From NCBI GenBank assembly GCA_033721095.1, contig JAWWBG010000126.1, positions 1 through 7,792 on the forward strand: a DNA stretch of 7,792 nucleotides, given 5' to 3'. How positions within the stretch are numbered: position 1 is the first letter of the stretch; the number at the start of each line of letters is the position of its first letter. The notes under the pieces are model-generated. The model was given only the letters and a program-made list of their open reading frames with translations, had not been told where the DNA came from and made no database searches. Origin of the DNA: JAWWBG01 sp033721095 (lineage in GTDB: Bacteria; Actinomycetota; Nitriliruptoria; Nitriliruptorales; Nitriliruptoraceae). Shown in pieces: positions 1-5,724 of the stretch. A program made the translations under genes and the position numbers.

Positions 1-1
1 G

Positions 2-67
2 CTGCGCCGGTCCGTCATCCACGAGATCCACAAGGACGTCATCGACGCGATGTACGCCGACGCCTGA
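2..67 (+). CDS. 3' end of an unidentified gene (partial)
   Basis: A forward frame is open from the left edge of the window to a TGA at 65-67. It gives 21 residues, ending in HKDVIDAMYADA. The frame is the natural end of a gene that begins outside the window, and a 95-base gap separates it from the next forward start. The tail is mostly charged and helical and carries no motif, so no family can be assigned. It could equally be a chance open stretch. It is called because it ends cleanly just before a plausible intergenic region and no competing gene covers it. Confidence 0.5.
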   Translation: MRRSVIHEIHKDVIDAMYADA

Positions 68-162
68 CCGTCGTCCGGCGGCGCACGGTTTGCACTGACC
101 TCGCGTGACGGACACCGGCACGCCTGCTTGCCTGCGCTCGAAGCAGCAGCCTGGAGCTCACG

Positions 163-1131
163 ATGCAAGCCATCGTTGTCGAGGAGCTCGGTGGGCCGGA
201 GGTCCTCGAGCTGCGGGACGACGATGACCCGGCCGTCGGCCCCGGCCAGGTGGCCGTCGACGTCGCAGCAGCAGGCGTCAACTACATCGACACCTACCAC
301 CGGTCAGGGTTGTACGAGATGCCGCTGCCGTTCACACCCGGATTGGAGGGCGCCGGCACGATCCAGGCCGTGGGCGAGGGCGTCGAAGGCTGGTCCGTGG
401 GCGACCACGTGGCGTGGTCGGGGTCGATGGGTTCCTATGCGGACCGGGTGGTTGCCAACGCCGATGGCATCGTGCGGATCCCTGAAGGGGTCAACCCCGA
501 AACGGCAGCCGCCGCGATGCTTCAGGGGATGACGGCGCACTTCCTGACGCACGACACCTTCCCGCTCTCGTCCGGTGACCGATGCCTGGTGCACGCCGGG
601 GCCGGCGGCGTCGGCCTTCTGACGATCCAGATGGCCAAGGTCAGAGGCGCCGAGGTCTTCACGACCGTCGGTTCCGAGGAGAAGGCCGCACTTGCTCGAG
701 AGGCCGGCGCCGACCACGTCATCCTCTATCGCGACGTCGACTTCGTCGCCGCTGTCGAAGATCTTGCCGGGCCACGGCCACTCGACGTCGTCTACGACGG
801 CGTGGGCGCGGCCACCTTCGAAGGCGGCCTGCGGCTGTTGCGGCCACGGGGGATGATGGTGACGTTCGGCAATGCGTCCGGGGCAGTGGAGCCCATCGCC
901 CCGTTGGAGCTGTCGCGGCATGGCTCGCTGTTCCTGACGCGTCCGACGCTGTTCCACCACATTGCCGACCGCGAGTCCCTCGAGCATCGCGCCGAGGTGC
1001 TCTTCCAGCTGATCGCCCACGATCGGCTGGCAGTTCGCATCGGCCATCGACTTGCACTGGCAGACGCAGCCGACGCGCACCGGATGCTCGAGGCCCGCGA
1101 GACCACGGGCAAGGTGCTGCTCCTGCCCTAG
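163..1131 (+). CDS. NADPH:quinone oxidoreductase (zinc-free MDR family)
   Basis: This 322-residue protein belongs to the medium-chain dehydrogenase/reductase superfamily, quinone oxidoreductase (zeta-crystallin/QOR) branch. Such enzymes are soluble and reduce quinones or other electrophilic enones with NADPH. The N-terminal GroES-like domain (about 1-125) contains NYIDTYHRSGLY (40-51) and LEGAGTI (61-67). AAAAMLQGMTA (115-125) is typical of the QOR branch. The Rossmann domain carries the nucleotide-binding loop HAGAGGVG (144-151). The zinc-ligand Cys/His pattern and structural four-cysteine lobe of alcohol dehydrogenases are absent, and the length is usual for QOR. The ATG at 163 is preceded by GGAG (153-156) with a 6-base spacer. 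The gene is convergent with the reverse operon, and the two stop codons overlap. The family call is firm; the true substrate is unknown. Confidence 0.93.
   Translation: MQAIVVEELGGPEVLELRDDDDPAVGPGQVAVDVAAAGVNYIDTYHRSGLYEMPLPFTPGLEGAGTIQAVGEGVEGWSVGDHVAWSGSMGSYADRVVANADGIVRIPEGVNPETAAAAMLQGMTAHFLTHDTFPLSSGDRCLVHAGAGGVGLLTIQMAKVRGAEVFTTVGSEEKAALAREAGADHVILYRDVDFVAAVEDLAGPRPLDVVYDGVGAATFEGGLRLLRPRGMMVTFGNASGAVEPIAPLELSRHGSLFLTRPTLFHHIADRESLEHRAEVLFQLIAHDRLAVRIGHRLALADAADAHRMLEARETTGKVLLLP
1128..1131. other. CTAG shared by two convergent stop codons
   Basis: The palindrome CTAG supplies the TAG stop of the forward quinone oxidoreductase (1129-1131) and, on the other strand, the TAG stop of the reverse MgtE-N-like gene (1130-1128). 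The two coding regions overlap tail to tail by 4 bases. No hairpin terminator is evident nearby, so the two transcripts probably have overlapping 3' ends. Confidence 0.85.
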
Positions 1132-1826
1132 CCCATCCCCGCCGCCTCCGCGCGGGCACGTGTCGCGGGCGGCAGGTTGGCGAGAACGACCGCGAGCTCG
1201 TCGTCGAGACCTTGATCGCTCGCGGCATCGCGGATCGAGACCAGCTGCTCGTCGGTCATGACCTTCACGAATGCGTCCAGGCGCTCGGGGTCCTCGGTGT
1301 GGAAGCCAGCCAGGAGGAGGGTTCGTCCGTCCTCGATCTCGGCGAGAACGGCCGGGATCTGCTCGTCCGTGAGGACGGCCAGGAATCGCCCCATCGTGAC
1401 GAACTCCTCACGGCGTTCCAGCTCCTTGATCATCGGCGCCATCTGCGAAACGGGGAGCGCCCTGACCGTGTCGGACATCCGTCGTGGGTTCATGTGCGGG
1501 AGGATCTCGCCGGTCTTCTCGATCGGCATGTGTTCGAGGAACTTCGGGGACCGATCGGACGGAATCTCCTCGGAGACACGGCCGATGATCAGGGGCGGAA
1601 AGCTGGCCGTGGCGATCTTGACAGCGACACCGGGAGGCAGGAGCCGGCTGGACGCCTCGATGCGCCGGTAGATGCCGCGGTTGCGCTGGTCGAGCGCATC
1701 CTCGAGTGCGACGCGGAGACGCCGGACGTCGTCGCGATCCGCACCCTCGAGGAAGGCCAGGTCGCCCGGCTCCACTGCGAGCTCGCGCGCCAGCTTGATG
1801 ATCTCGCCGCGAACATCGAGGCTCAT
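1128..1826 (-). CDS. MgtE N-domain-like helical repeat protein
   Basis: This 232-residue soluble protein has no signal peptide or membrane segment. Residues 8-45 form a charged helical module (LARELAVEPGDLAFLE) resembling the whole of the 75-residue protein encoded just upstream. From about 63 there is a run of short helical repeats such as FLEHMPIEKTGEIL, HMNPRRMSDTVRALP and FLAVLTDEQIPAVLAEI. These resemble the superhelical N domain of the magnesium transporter MgtE, but no CBS domains or transporter domain follow, so it is not a transporter. TMGRFLAVL (144-152) stands out as a likely conserved core. The ATG overlaps the TGA of the upstream gene (ATGA, 1826-1823) and has only a weak Shine-Dalgarno, which indicates translational coupling. 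It is the last gene of the three-gene operon. The function is unknown. A scaffold or partner role is a guess based only on the helical-repeat fold. Confidence 0.82.
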   Translation of the reverse strand: MSLDVRGEIIKLARELAVEPGDLAFLEGADRDDVRRLRVALEDALDQRNRGIYRRIEASSRLLPPGVAVKIATASFPPLIIGRVSEEIPSDRSPKFLEHMPIEKTGEILPHMNPRRMSDTVRALPVSQMAPMIKELERREEFVTMGRFLAVLTDEQIPAVLAEIEDGRTLLLAGFHTEDPERLDAFVKVMTDEQLVSIRDAASDQGLDDELAVVLANLPPATRARAEAAGMG

Positions 1827-2050
1827 CGCGCACCCGCGAAGAGCACCTTGCGAATGGCGGGACGAAGCATCCGCGGCACCATCTTGAGCGCACCCTCGAT
1901 GCCCGCGTCCACGGCCTGGTCACGTTCCGGCCCCACGGCCTCGACCCGATCGGCGAGGCGGGCCACCTCCGTGGGGTCGAGTTCCTCGAGAAACGCAAGC
2001 TCCGCCGCCGGCAGGCCGGCAACACGGGCGATTCGCTCGATGTCGGTCAC
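1823..2050 (-). CDS. Small helical protein, paralogous to the start of its downstream neighbour
   Basis: This 75-residue protein is not recognised as a named family. The start IERIARVAGLPAAELAFLEE aligns by eye with LARELAVEPGDLAFLE in the next gene; both share the LAFLE core followed by an acidic, Arg-rich helix. Its second half (ALKMVPRMLRPAIRKVLF, about 54-71) is a basic amphipathic helix that matches IEASSRLLPPGVAVKIATASF of the neighbour more loosely. It therefore looks like a single-module relative of the larger protein. The start is GTG at 2050, preceded by GGAGG (2060-2056) with a 5-base spacer, located inside the end of the ThuA gene. The GTGA overlap with the upstream stop and the ATGA overlap with the downstream start place it in the middle of the operon. 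A real gene is likely because of the ribosome binding site, the overlaps and the paralogy. Its function is unknown. Confidence 0.78.
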   Translation of the reverse strand: MTDIERIARVAGLPAAELAFLEELDPTEVARLADRVEAVGPERDQAVDAGIEGALKMVPRMLRPAIRKVLFAGAR

Positions 2051-3072
2051 ACGAACCTCCGACGCCGCATGGCGGCCAGGCCGCCGACCAACATCCCCAT
2101 TGCCGCGAGGACGCCGCCGCCGCCGCTGGCTGGCAACTGGGCCGCCTCAGCGAGCGCGTCGGCGGTCACCTCGCCCGGGTCCGACTCTGCACTGGCGGTG
2201 CCGTCCCCGTCGCCCGGTCGCACGGGACCACAGTCGGCCTCGACGCGCTGGGCCGCCGTCTGGATCCCGCCCCAGAGGTGCTCGAGATAGTCGGGCACCG
2301 AGTAGAGGTAGCTCTCATGGCCGAGCGCGGTGTAGAAGCTGCGGCCCTCGTCGATGTTGACGCACCAGCTCATGGGGTGGTCGCCCATGACGCCCGTCTC
2401 GCAGGTGTTCTCGAGATCCGAGAACCCGGCCAGGCAGCTGGTGTTGGGGTCCTGGAGGTACGTGGTCTCGTCGATCGACAGCAGCACCTCGACCCCATCG
2501 CGCGGGTTGCGCTGGAAGGAGTAGAACTCGTCGACGATCGGCCACTGCTCGGGAAGGTGCGCCGTCGCCGGATGGTCGGGGGCCTCGTTGACGATCACGC
2601 CAGGCTGCTGGGGCGGATGGGCGAGGAACCAGGCGCCGCCGAGGAGCTCGCCGTAGAAGGGCCAGTCGTACTCCGTGTCCGCGGCGGAATGGATGCCCAT
2701 CCACCCGCCGCCAGCGCGGACCCAGCGTTCGAACGCGGCTTGGCCCGTGTCCTCGACGGGATCTCCTGTCGTGTTGAGGAAGATCACGACGTCGTAGCCG
2801 GCCAGGTTCTCGTCCGTGAACGCGTTCGGATCCTCGCTGTGGTCGACCCCGAAACCGTGCTCGCCACCGAGCTGCTGTATCGCAGCGACGCCGTCCGGGA
2901 TCGACAGGTGCCGAAAGCCGGTGGTCCGGGTGTACACGAGGACCTGCATCTCGTCCTCGGCCAGTCCAGCGGCGGGCAGCGCCGCAGGACCCAGCCACGA
3001 TGACAGGAGGACGATCAGGCCGACCAGCGCGGCGTGTCGCCGAGGTGTACGGCCCAGAGGTGAGTGTTTCAC
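2047..3072 (-). CDS. Secreted ThuA-domain protein with LPASG cell-wall sorting tail
   Basis: This protein of about 341 residues starts with a basic segment, then a hydrophobic helix (about 14-38, ALVGLIVLLSSWLGPAALPAA), consistent with a signal peptide. The mature part is a ThuA-like domain (trehalose-utilisation type, related to the glutamine-amidotransferase fold). Markers are VLVYTRTTGFRH (about 44-55), YDVVIFLNTTGD, GGGWMGIHSAADTEYDWPFY and HPMSWCVNIDEGRSFYTALGH. At least four cysteines could form disulfides outside the cell. After an acidic Gly/Ser/Glu linker, the C terminus has LPASG (about 313-317), a hydrophobic stretch and RRRR. This is the layout of a sortase substrate, with S replacing T of LPXTG. 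Two in-frame GTG codons (3078 and 3072) are possible starts; 3072 is preferred because GGAGG lies 9 bases before it but only 3 before 3078. It is the first gene of the operon and is divergent from the amidohydrolase. The substrate is unknown; carbohydrate-related chemistry is suggested only by the family. Confidence 0.88.
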   Translation of the reverse strand: MKHSPLGRTPRRHAALVGLIVLLSSWLGPAALPAAGLAEDEMQVLVYTRTTGFRHLSIPDGVAAIQQLGGEHGFGVDHSEDPNAFTDENLAGYDVVIFLNTTGDPVEDTGQAAFERWVRAGGGWMGIHSAADTEYDWPFYGELLGGAWFLAHPPQQPGVIVNEAPDHPATAHLPEQWPIVDEFYSFQRNPRDGVEVLLSIDETTYLQDPNTSCLAGFSDLENTCETGVMGDHPMSWCVNIDEGRSFYTALGHESYLYSVPDYLEHLWGGIQTAAQRVEADCGPVRPGDGDGTASAESDPGEVTADALAEAAQLPASGGGGVLAAMGMLVGGLAAMRRRRFV

Positions 3073-3080
3073 GAGCACGG

Positions 3081-3087
3081 CCCTCCC
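3081..3087 (-). promoter_or_regulatory. Ribosome binding site deciding the ThuA start
   Basis: The reverse strand reads GGGAGGG here. Its GGAGG core lies 9 bases before the GTG at 3072 and only 3 bases before the GTG at 3078, so the downstream GTG is the better start. Confidence 0.6.
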
Positions 3088-3152
3088 GTGCGAGACTCTA
3101 CGAGATGCCGTGCCGAGAGATCGTGCGAGCCGGCGGACATCGTCGGCGCGCT

Positions 3153-3174
3153 ACCCTGACGCGCGTGTCAGGGT
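3153..3174. promoter_or_regulatory. Candidate operator, copy 1 (ACCCTGAC-N6-GTCAGGGT)
   Basis: This is a perfect inverted repeat with 8-base arms around the 6-base spacer GCGCGT, in the divergent intergenic region between the ThuA operon and the amidohydrolase gene. It ends 27 bases before the amidohydrolase start and 14 bases before its AGGAG. Bound protein would therefore overlap or closely follow a promoter. The same palindrome, differing at only two spacer bases, occurs at 7548-7569. Two-fold symmetry, length and placement fit a dimeric repressor site, for example of the TetR family. No regulator is encoded in the window, so the identity is inference. Confidence 0.75.
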
Positions 3175-3201
3175 TCGCGGGATCGGACAGGAGCCAGCGG
3201 G

Positions 3202-4371
3202 ATGTTCAAGCTCTTCAGCGTCGATGACCACATCATCGAACACGCCACGGTCTGGACCGATCGGGCGCCGAAGAAGTACCTCGACCTGGTCCCCCACGTC
3301 GTCGAGGACAACGGCCAGCAGACCTGGATCATCGAGGGCAAGCCCGGCAAGGCGTCGTCGCTCGGGCTCAACGCCGTCGCCGGCATGCCCCGTGACGACT
3401 GGAAACCCGACGAAGGCCCGGGAGAACCGCAGCGGTTCGACCAGATGATCGCCGGCTGCTGGGATCCGAAGGCGCGCGCCGAGGACTTCCTGTCCGACGG
3501 CATCCTCGCCTCCGTCGGCTTCCCTTCGCTCCCGCGCTTCGGCGGGATGCTCTTCAACGAGTTCGAGGACCGTGAGCTCGCCGACGTGTGCGTCCGGGCC
3601 TACAACGACTTCGTGATCGATGAGTGGTGTCCCGCCGGCCCCGAGGGCATGTACGTCCCGATGATCATCGGGCACGTCTGGGATCCCGAGGCCTGTGCGG
3701 CCGAGATCCGTCGCTGCGCCGACAAGGGCAACCGCGCCATCAGCCTCCCCGAGAACGGCGTGCCCGCAGGACTGCCGAGCTTCTGGACCGACTACTGGGA
3801 CCCGATCTGGGATGCCTGCCAGGAAACCGACACGGTCATCTGCATGCACCTGGGCTCACAGGGCCGCGTCCCCAAGCCGGCTCCGGATGGCCCCGCCGTC
3901 ATCGGCATCGTGACGTGCATCGCGAACACGATGGTGGCCGCGATCAACCTGATGCTGGCGCCGACGTGCCGCAACTTCCCGGACCTCAAGATCGTCTTTT
4001 CCGAGGGCGGCATCGGCTGGGTGCCCGCCGCCATCGAGCGGGCCGACCGCCAGGTCATCCGGCACCGCGCCTGGGCTGGGATTCCCGACCCCCTCCCCTC
4101 CGAGGTGTTCCAGCGCAACATGTGGGTCTGCACGATCGAGGAGCCGGTGGGGATGAAGTACCGCCACGACATCGGTGTCGACAAGATCCTCTGGGAGTCC
4201 GACTACCCCCACGCGGACACGCCATGGCCGTTCGCCCAGAAGGGCGCGGCCGAGGTGTTCGCGGACGTGCCGGCGGACGAGGTCGAGCTGATCACGCACC
4301 GCAACGCCGAGAACTTGTTCCGGTGGAAGGTCGCCGACCCGTCACTGGCGACCGTCGGCGACGCTGCCTGA
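3202..4371 (+). CDS. Amidohydrolase-2 family metal-dependent hydrolase/decarboxylase
   Basis: This 389-residue cytoplasmic enzyme belongs to the Amidohydrolase-2 (PF04909-type) TIM-barrel family, which includes decarboxylases such as the ACMSD and gamma-resorcylate types as well as hydrolases. Visible motifs are SVDDH (6-10, giving the D-x-H metal pair D8/H10), CWDPKARAEDFLSDG (86-100), CMHLGSQG (H216), FSEGGIGWVPAAIERAD (E268), ESDYPHADTPWP (D334, H337) and the C-terminal HRNAENLFRW (366-375). All expected metal-site and active-site positions appear present and the length is normal for the family. The ATG at 3202 follows AGGAG (3189-3193) by 8 bases. A near-perfect operator candidate lies directly upstream and matches one next to the alcohol dehydrogenase/ferredoxin pair. 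This suggests a role in a shared catabolic pathway for a carboxylated or ring compound. Hydrolysis versus decarboxylation, and the substrate, cannot be decided from sequence. Confidence 0.9.
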   Translation: MFKLFSVDDHIIEHATVWTDRAPKKYLDLVPHVVEDNGQQTWIIEGKPGKASSLGLNAVAGMPRDDWKPDEGPGEPQRFDQMIAGCWDPKARAEDFLSDGILASVGFPSLPRFGGMLFNEFEDRELADVCVRAYNDFVIDEWCPAGPEGMYVPMIIGHVWDPEACAAEIRRCADKGNRAISLPENGVPAGLPSFWTDYWDPIWDACQETDTVICMHLGSQGRVPKPAPDGPAVIGIVTCIANTMVAAINLMLAPTCRNFPDLKIVFSEGGIGWVPAAIERADRQVIRHRAWAGIPDPLPSEVFQRNMWVCTIEEPVGMKYRHDIGVDKILWESDYPHADTPWPFAQKGAAEVFADVPADEVELITHRNAENLFRWKVADPSLATVGDAA

Positions 4372-4403
4372 GGCGAACACCGCAACATCGTCTGGAAAAC
4401 GTG

Positions 4404-4429
4404 CGGCCGGGGTGATGCCACCCCGGCCG
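4404..4429. terminator. Bidirectional hairpin terminator between convergent genes
   Basis: A perfect 11-base-pair stem (CGGCCGGGGTG at 4404-4414 with CACCCCGGCCG at 4419-4429) encloses a 4-base loop, ATGC. It lies 32 bases after the amidohydrolase stop and 13 bases after the stop of the reverse SGNH hydrolase. In the reverse direction the stem is soon followed by CGTTTTCC, a short U-run. In the forward direction only a T-rich TCGTCGTTGTG follows. It is therefore likely to end transcription from both sides, with the reverse direction closer to a classical intrinsic terminator. Confidence 0.78.
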
Positions 4430-4442
4430 TCGTCGTTGTGGG

Positions 4443-5612
4443 TCAGATCGGCAGCAGGTTCACCGATTCCGGGCTCGCCCCGGCCGGCGACGTGCAGGCG
4501 TAGTCGCCCGGGGCCGCGGCGAACATGGCGCCGATGCAGGCACCGGCCTGCCGCTGGCCGTAGGCGTTGGGGTGGGCCGATTCCTGGGCATCGCCCTGGT
4601 TCCAGCCAGTGTTGACCCAGCGAACCCACTCGGCACCGACCCCGTCACTGCCCGGGCCGTGCCCGGCGTGGATCGAGCAGACCTCGTGATCCTCGAGGGC
4701 GTCCTGCATGTCGAGGAACTCGACGCCCTTCTCGATGGCCACGGACCGAAGTTCCGCGCTGATCTGGGGCACCAGCGAGTCGCGGGCCCAGTTGGCGTCC
4801 TCGTCCCAGGTGGGACAGCCGCCGTAGTCCCAGCGCGACCAGCCCGATTCGGGGTAGCGATTCTCGGAGCCGCGGGGAATCGGCGATGCGTAGGAGCGCA
4901 ACACGAGGCGGTAGTCGGAGTCGCCGCGTGCCGTCATGACCGCGCGGATCTCGTCGATCGCCGTCCGGACGCCGTTCTTCATGGCCGGCATCCGAGCGTC
5001 GACATTCTGCTGCTGTTCACCGTTGCAGTGATTCTCCCACCAGGACGGGCTCGTGAACCACTCGGTGACGCAGTCGAGGATGATGTCGGAGAAGCCCAGG
5101 TCGTTGCCGCCGATCGACAGGACGATCATCGCGATGTCGGTGTTGGCGGAGATGGCTGCCAGCTGGTCGGCCTGCGGGGCCCACCCCTTCTGGGACTGGC
5201 CACCCTGGGACGCACGCGGGATGTTTGCGGTCACCGCGCCCGAGCAGGCCAGGTTGATGCTGACGACGTTCTGGCCCGTCGAGTGGATGTCGGCCACGTC
5301 CGAGCGGTGGCAGCCGTCACTCGCCGTCCCCTCGAGGTAGACGCGCGACGCGGCGTAGTACCACTGGCCCTTCGACTTGTAGGCGGCGCGGTCGGTCCCG
5401 CCACGGTTGCCGCCGTTGTTCAGGCTGTTGCCCGCCCAGCGACCGGCCTCGCCCGAGATGTAGGAGTCGCCGAGGGACACGACGGCCACCGATGGGTTCC
5501 CGCCGCCGCCACCGCCACCGCCTTTGCCGGGCTTGGCAGTGATTGGTGCGGCGAGCGCGAGCGACAGCAGCAGCACGCCAGCGACGACGAACAGGCGATT
5601 TCGGTGCGACAT
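4443..5612 (-). CDS. Secreted SGNH/GDSL-family esterase or lipase
   Basis: This 389-residue exported hydrolase begins with MSHRNR and a hydrophobic helix (7-22) ending in a likely signal-peptidase site near APITA. A run of eight glycines (31-38) then links to the catalytic domain. SGNH blocks appear in order: VSLGDSYISGEAG (45-57, nucleophile S50), LACSGA (121-126, oxyanion Gly), SIGGNDLGF (166-174, N170) and SAHPNAYGQ (345-353, H347). The position three before the His is Glu344 rather than the usual Asp. Several cysteines (101, 123, 181, 196, 266, 312, 359, 373) suggest disulfides, as in the Streptomyces-type secreted esterases. The ATG at 5612 is chosen because GGGGAG lies 6 bases upstream and the signal peptide starts there. 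The frame stays open to 5843 but that part lacks a signal. The gene is divergent from the Holin-X-type gene and convergent with the amidohydrolase. Substrate is probably an ester or lipid outside the cell. Confidence 0.9.
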   Translation of the reverse strand: MSHRNRLFVVAGVLLLSLALAAPITAKPGKGGGGGGGGNPSVAVVSLGDSYISGEAGRWAGNSLNNGGNRGGTDRAAYKSKGQWYYAASRVYLEGTASDGCHRSDVADIHSTGQNVVSINLACSGAVTANIPRASQGGQSQKGWAPQADQLAAISANTDIAMIVLSIGGNDLGFSDIILDCVTEWFTSPSWWENHCNGEQQQNVDARMPAMKNGVRTAIDEIRAVMTARGDSDYRLVLRSYASPIPRGSENRYPESGWSRWDYGGCPTWDEDANWARDSLVPQISAELRSVAIEKGVEFLDMQDALEDHEVCSIHAGHGPGSDGVGAEWVRWVNTGWNQGDAQESAHPNAYGQRQAGACIGAMFAAAPGDYACTSPAGASPESVNLLPI

Positions 5613-5618
5613 GGTGAA

Positions 5619-5624
5619 CTCCCC
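5619..5624 (-). promoter_or_regulatory. Ribosome binding site deciding the SGNH hydrolase start
   Basis: The reverse strand reads GGGGAG here, 6 bases before the ATG at 5612. This fixes the start at the signal peptide rather than at upstream in-frame ATG codons. Confidence 0.65.
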
Positions 5625-5644
5625 GGGTCCCATCCCACTCGGAA

Positions 5645-5661
5645 CCATACCGGTGGTATGG
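5645..5661. promoter_or_regulatory. Inverted repeat CCATACC-GGT-GGTATGG between divergent genes
   Basis: A perfect inverted repeat of 7-base arms with a 3-base centre sits in the 112-base gap between the SGNH hydrolase (reverse, start 5612) and the Holin-X-type gene (forward, start 5725). It is 33 bases from the hydrolase start. On the reverse strand, TATGGT (5649-5644), a TAnnnT-type -10 hexamer, overlaps the left arm. The repeat could be an operator covering the hydrolase promoter. No second copy was found in the window, so regulation is inferred from symmetry and position alone. Confidence 0.45.
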
Positions 5662-5713
5662 ACACGACGGGCCGGATTGCGGCGCGTCTCGACCCGTAGG
5701 CTGCTCCTTGGGC

Positions 5714-5719
5714 AGGAGG
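5714..5719 (+). promoter_or_regulatory. Ribosome binding site of the Holin-X-type gene
   Basis: AGGAGG lies 5 bases before the ATG at 5725 and only 2 bases before the in-frame ATG at 5722. The second ATG is therefore favoured as the start. The frame is open further upstream, but no other ribosome binding site of this quality was seen. Confidence 0.65.
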
Positions 5720-5724
5720 AGATG

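Noticed and set aside
92..112. Possible degenerate third operator upstream of the quinone oxidoreductase (GCACTGAC, then GTGACGGA)
   Set aside because: The left arm matches six of eight bases and the right arm only five of eight, with a 5-base spacer. It is too weak to include without a genome-wide model.
303..310. Single GTCAGGGT half-site
   Set aside because: It lies inside the quinone oxidoreductase coding region and has no matching ACCCTGAC arm at the 6-base spacing.
582..2360. Long forward open frame of 592 codons
   Set aside because: It crosses the quinone oxidoreductase in another frame and then runs antisense to the reverse operon. The product is Arg/Pro-rich low-complexity sequence typical of a high-G+C shadow frame.
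2278..3003. Forward open frame of 241 codons antisense to the ThuA gene
   Set aside because: It matches no family, while the opposite strand encodes a clear ThuA domain with signal peptide and sorting tail.
4572..5699. Forward open frame of 375 codons antisense to the SGNH hydrolase
   Set aside because: It lacks recognisable motifs and is the mirror of a gene whose catalytic blocks are all visible on the other strand.
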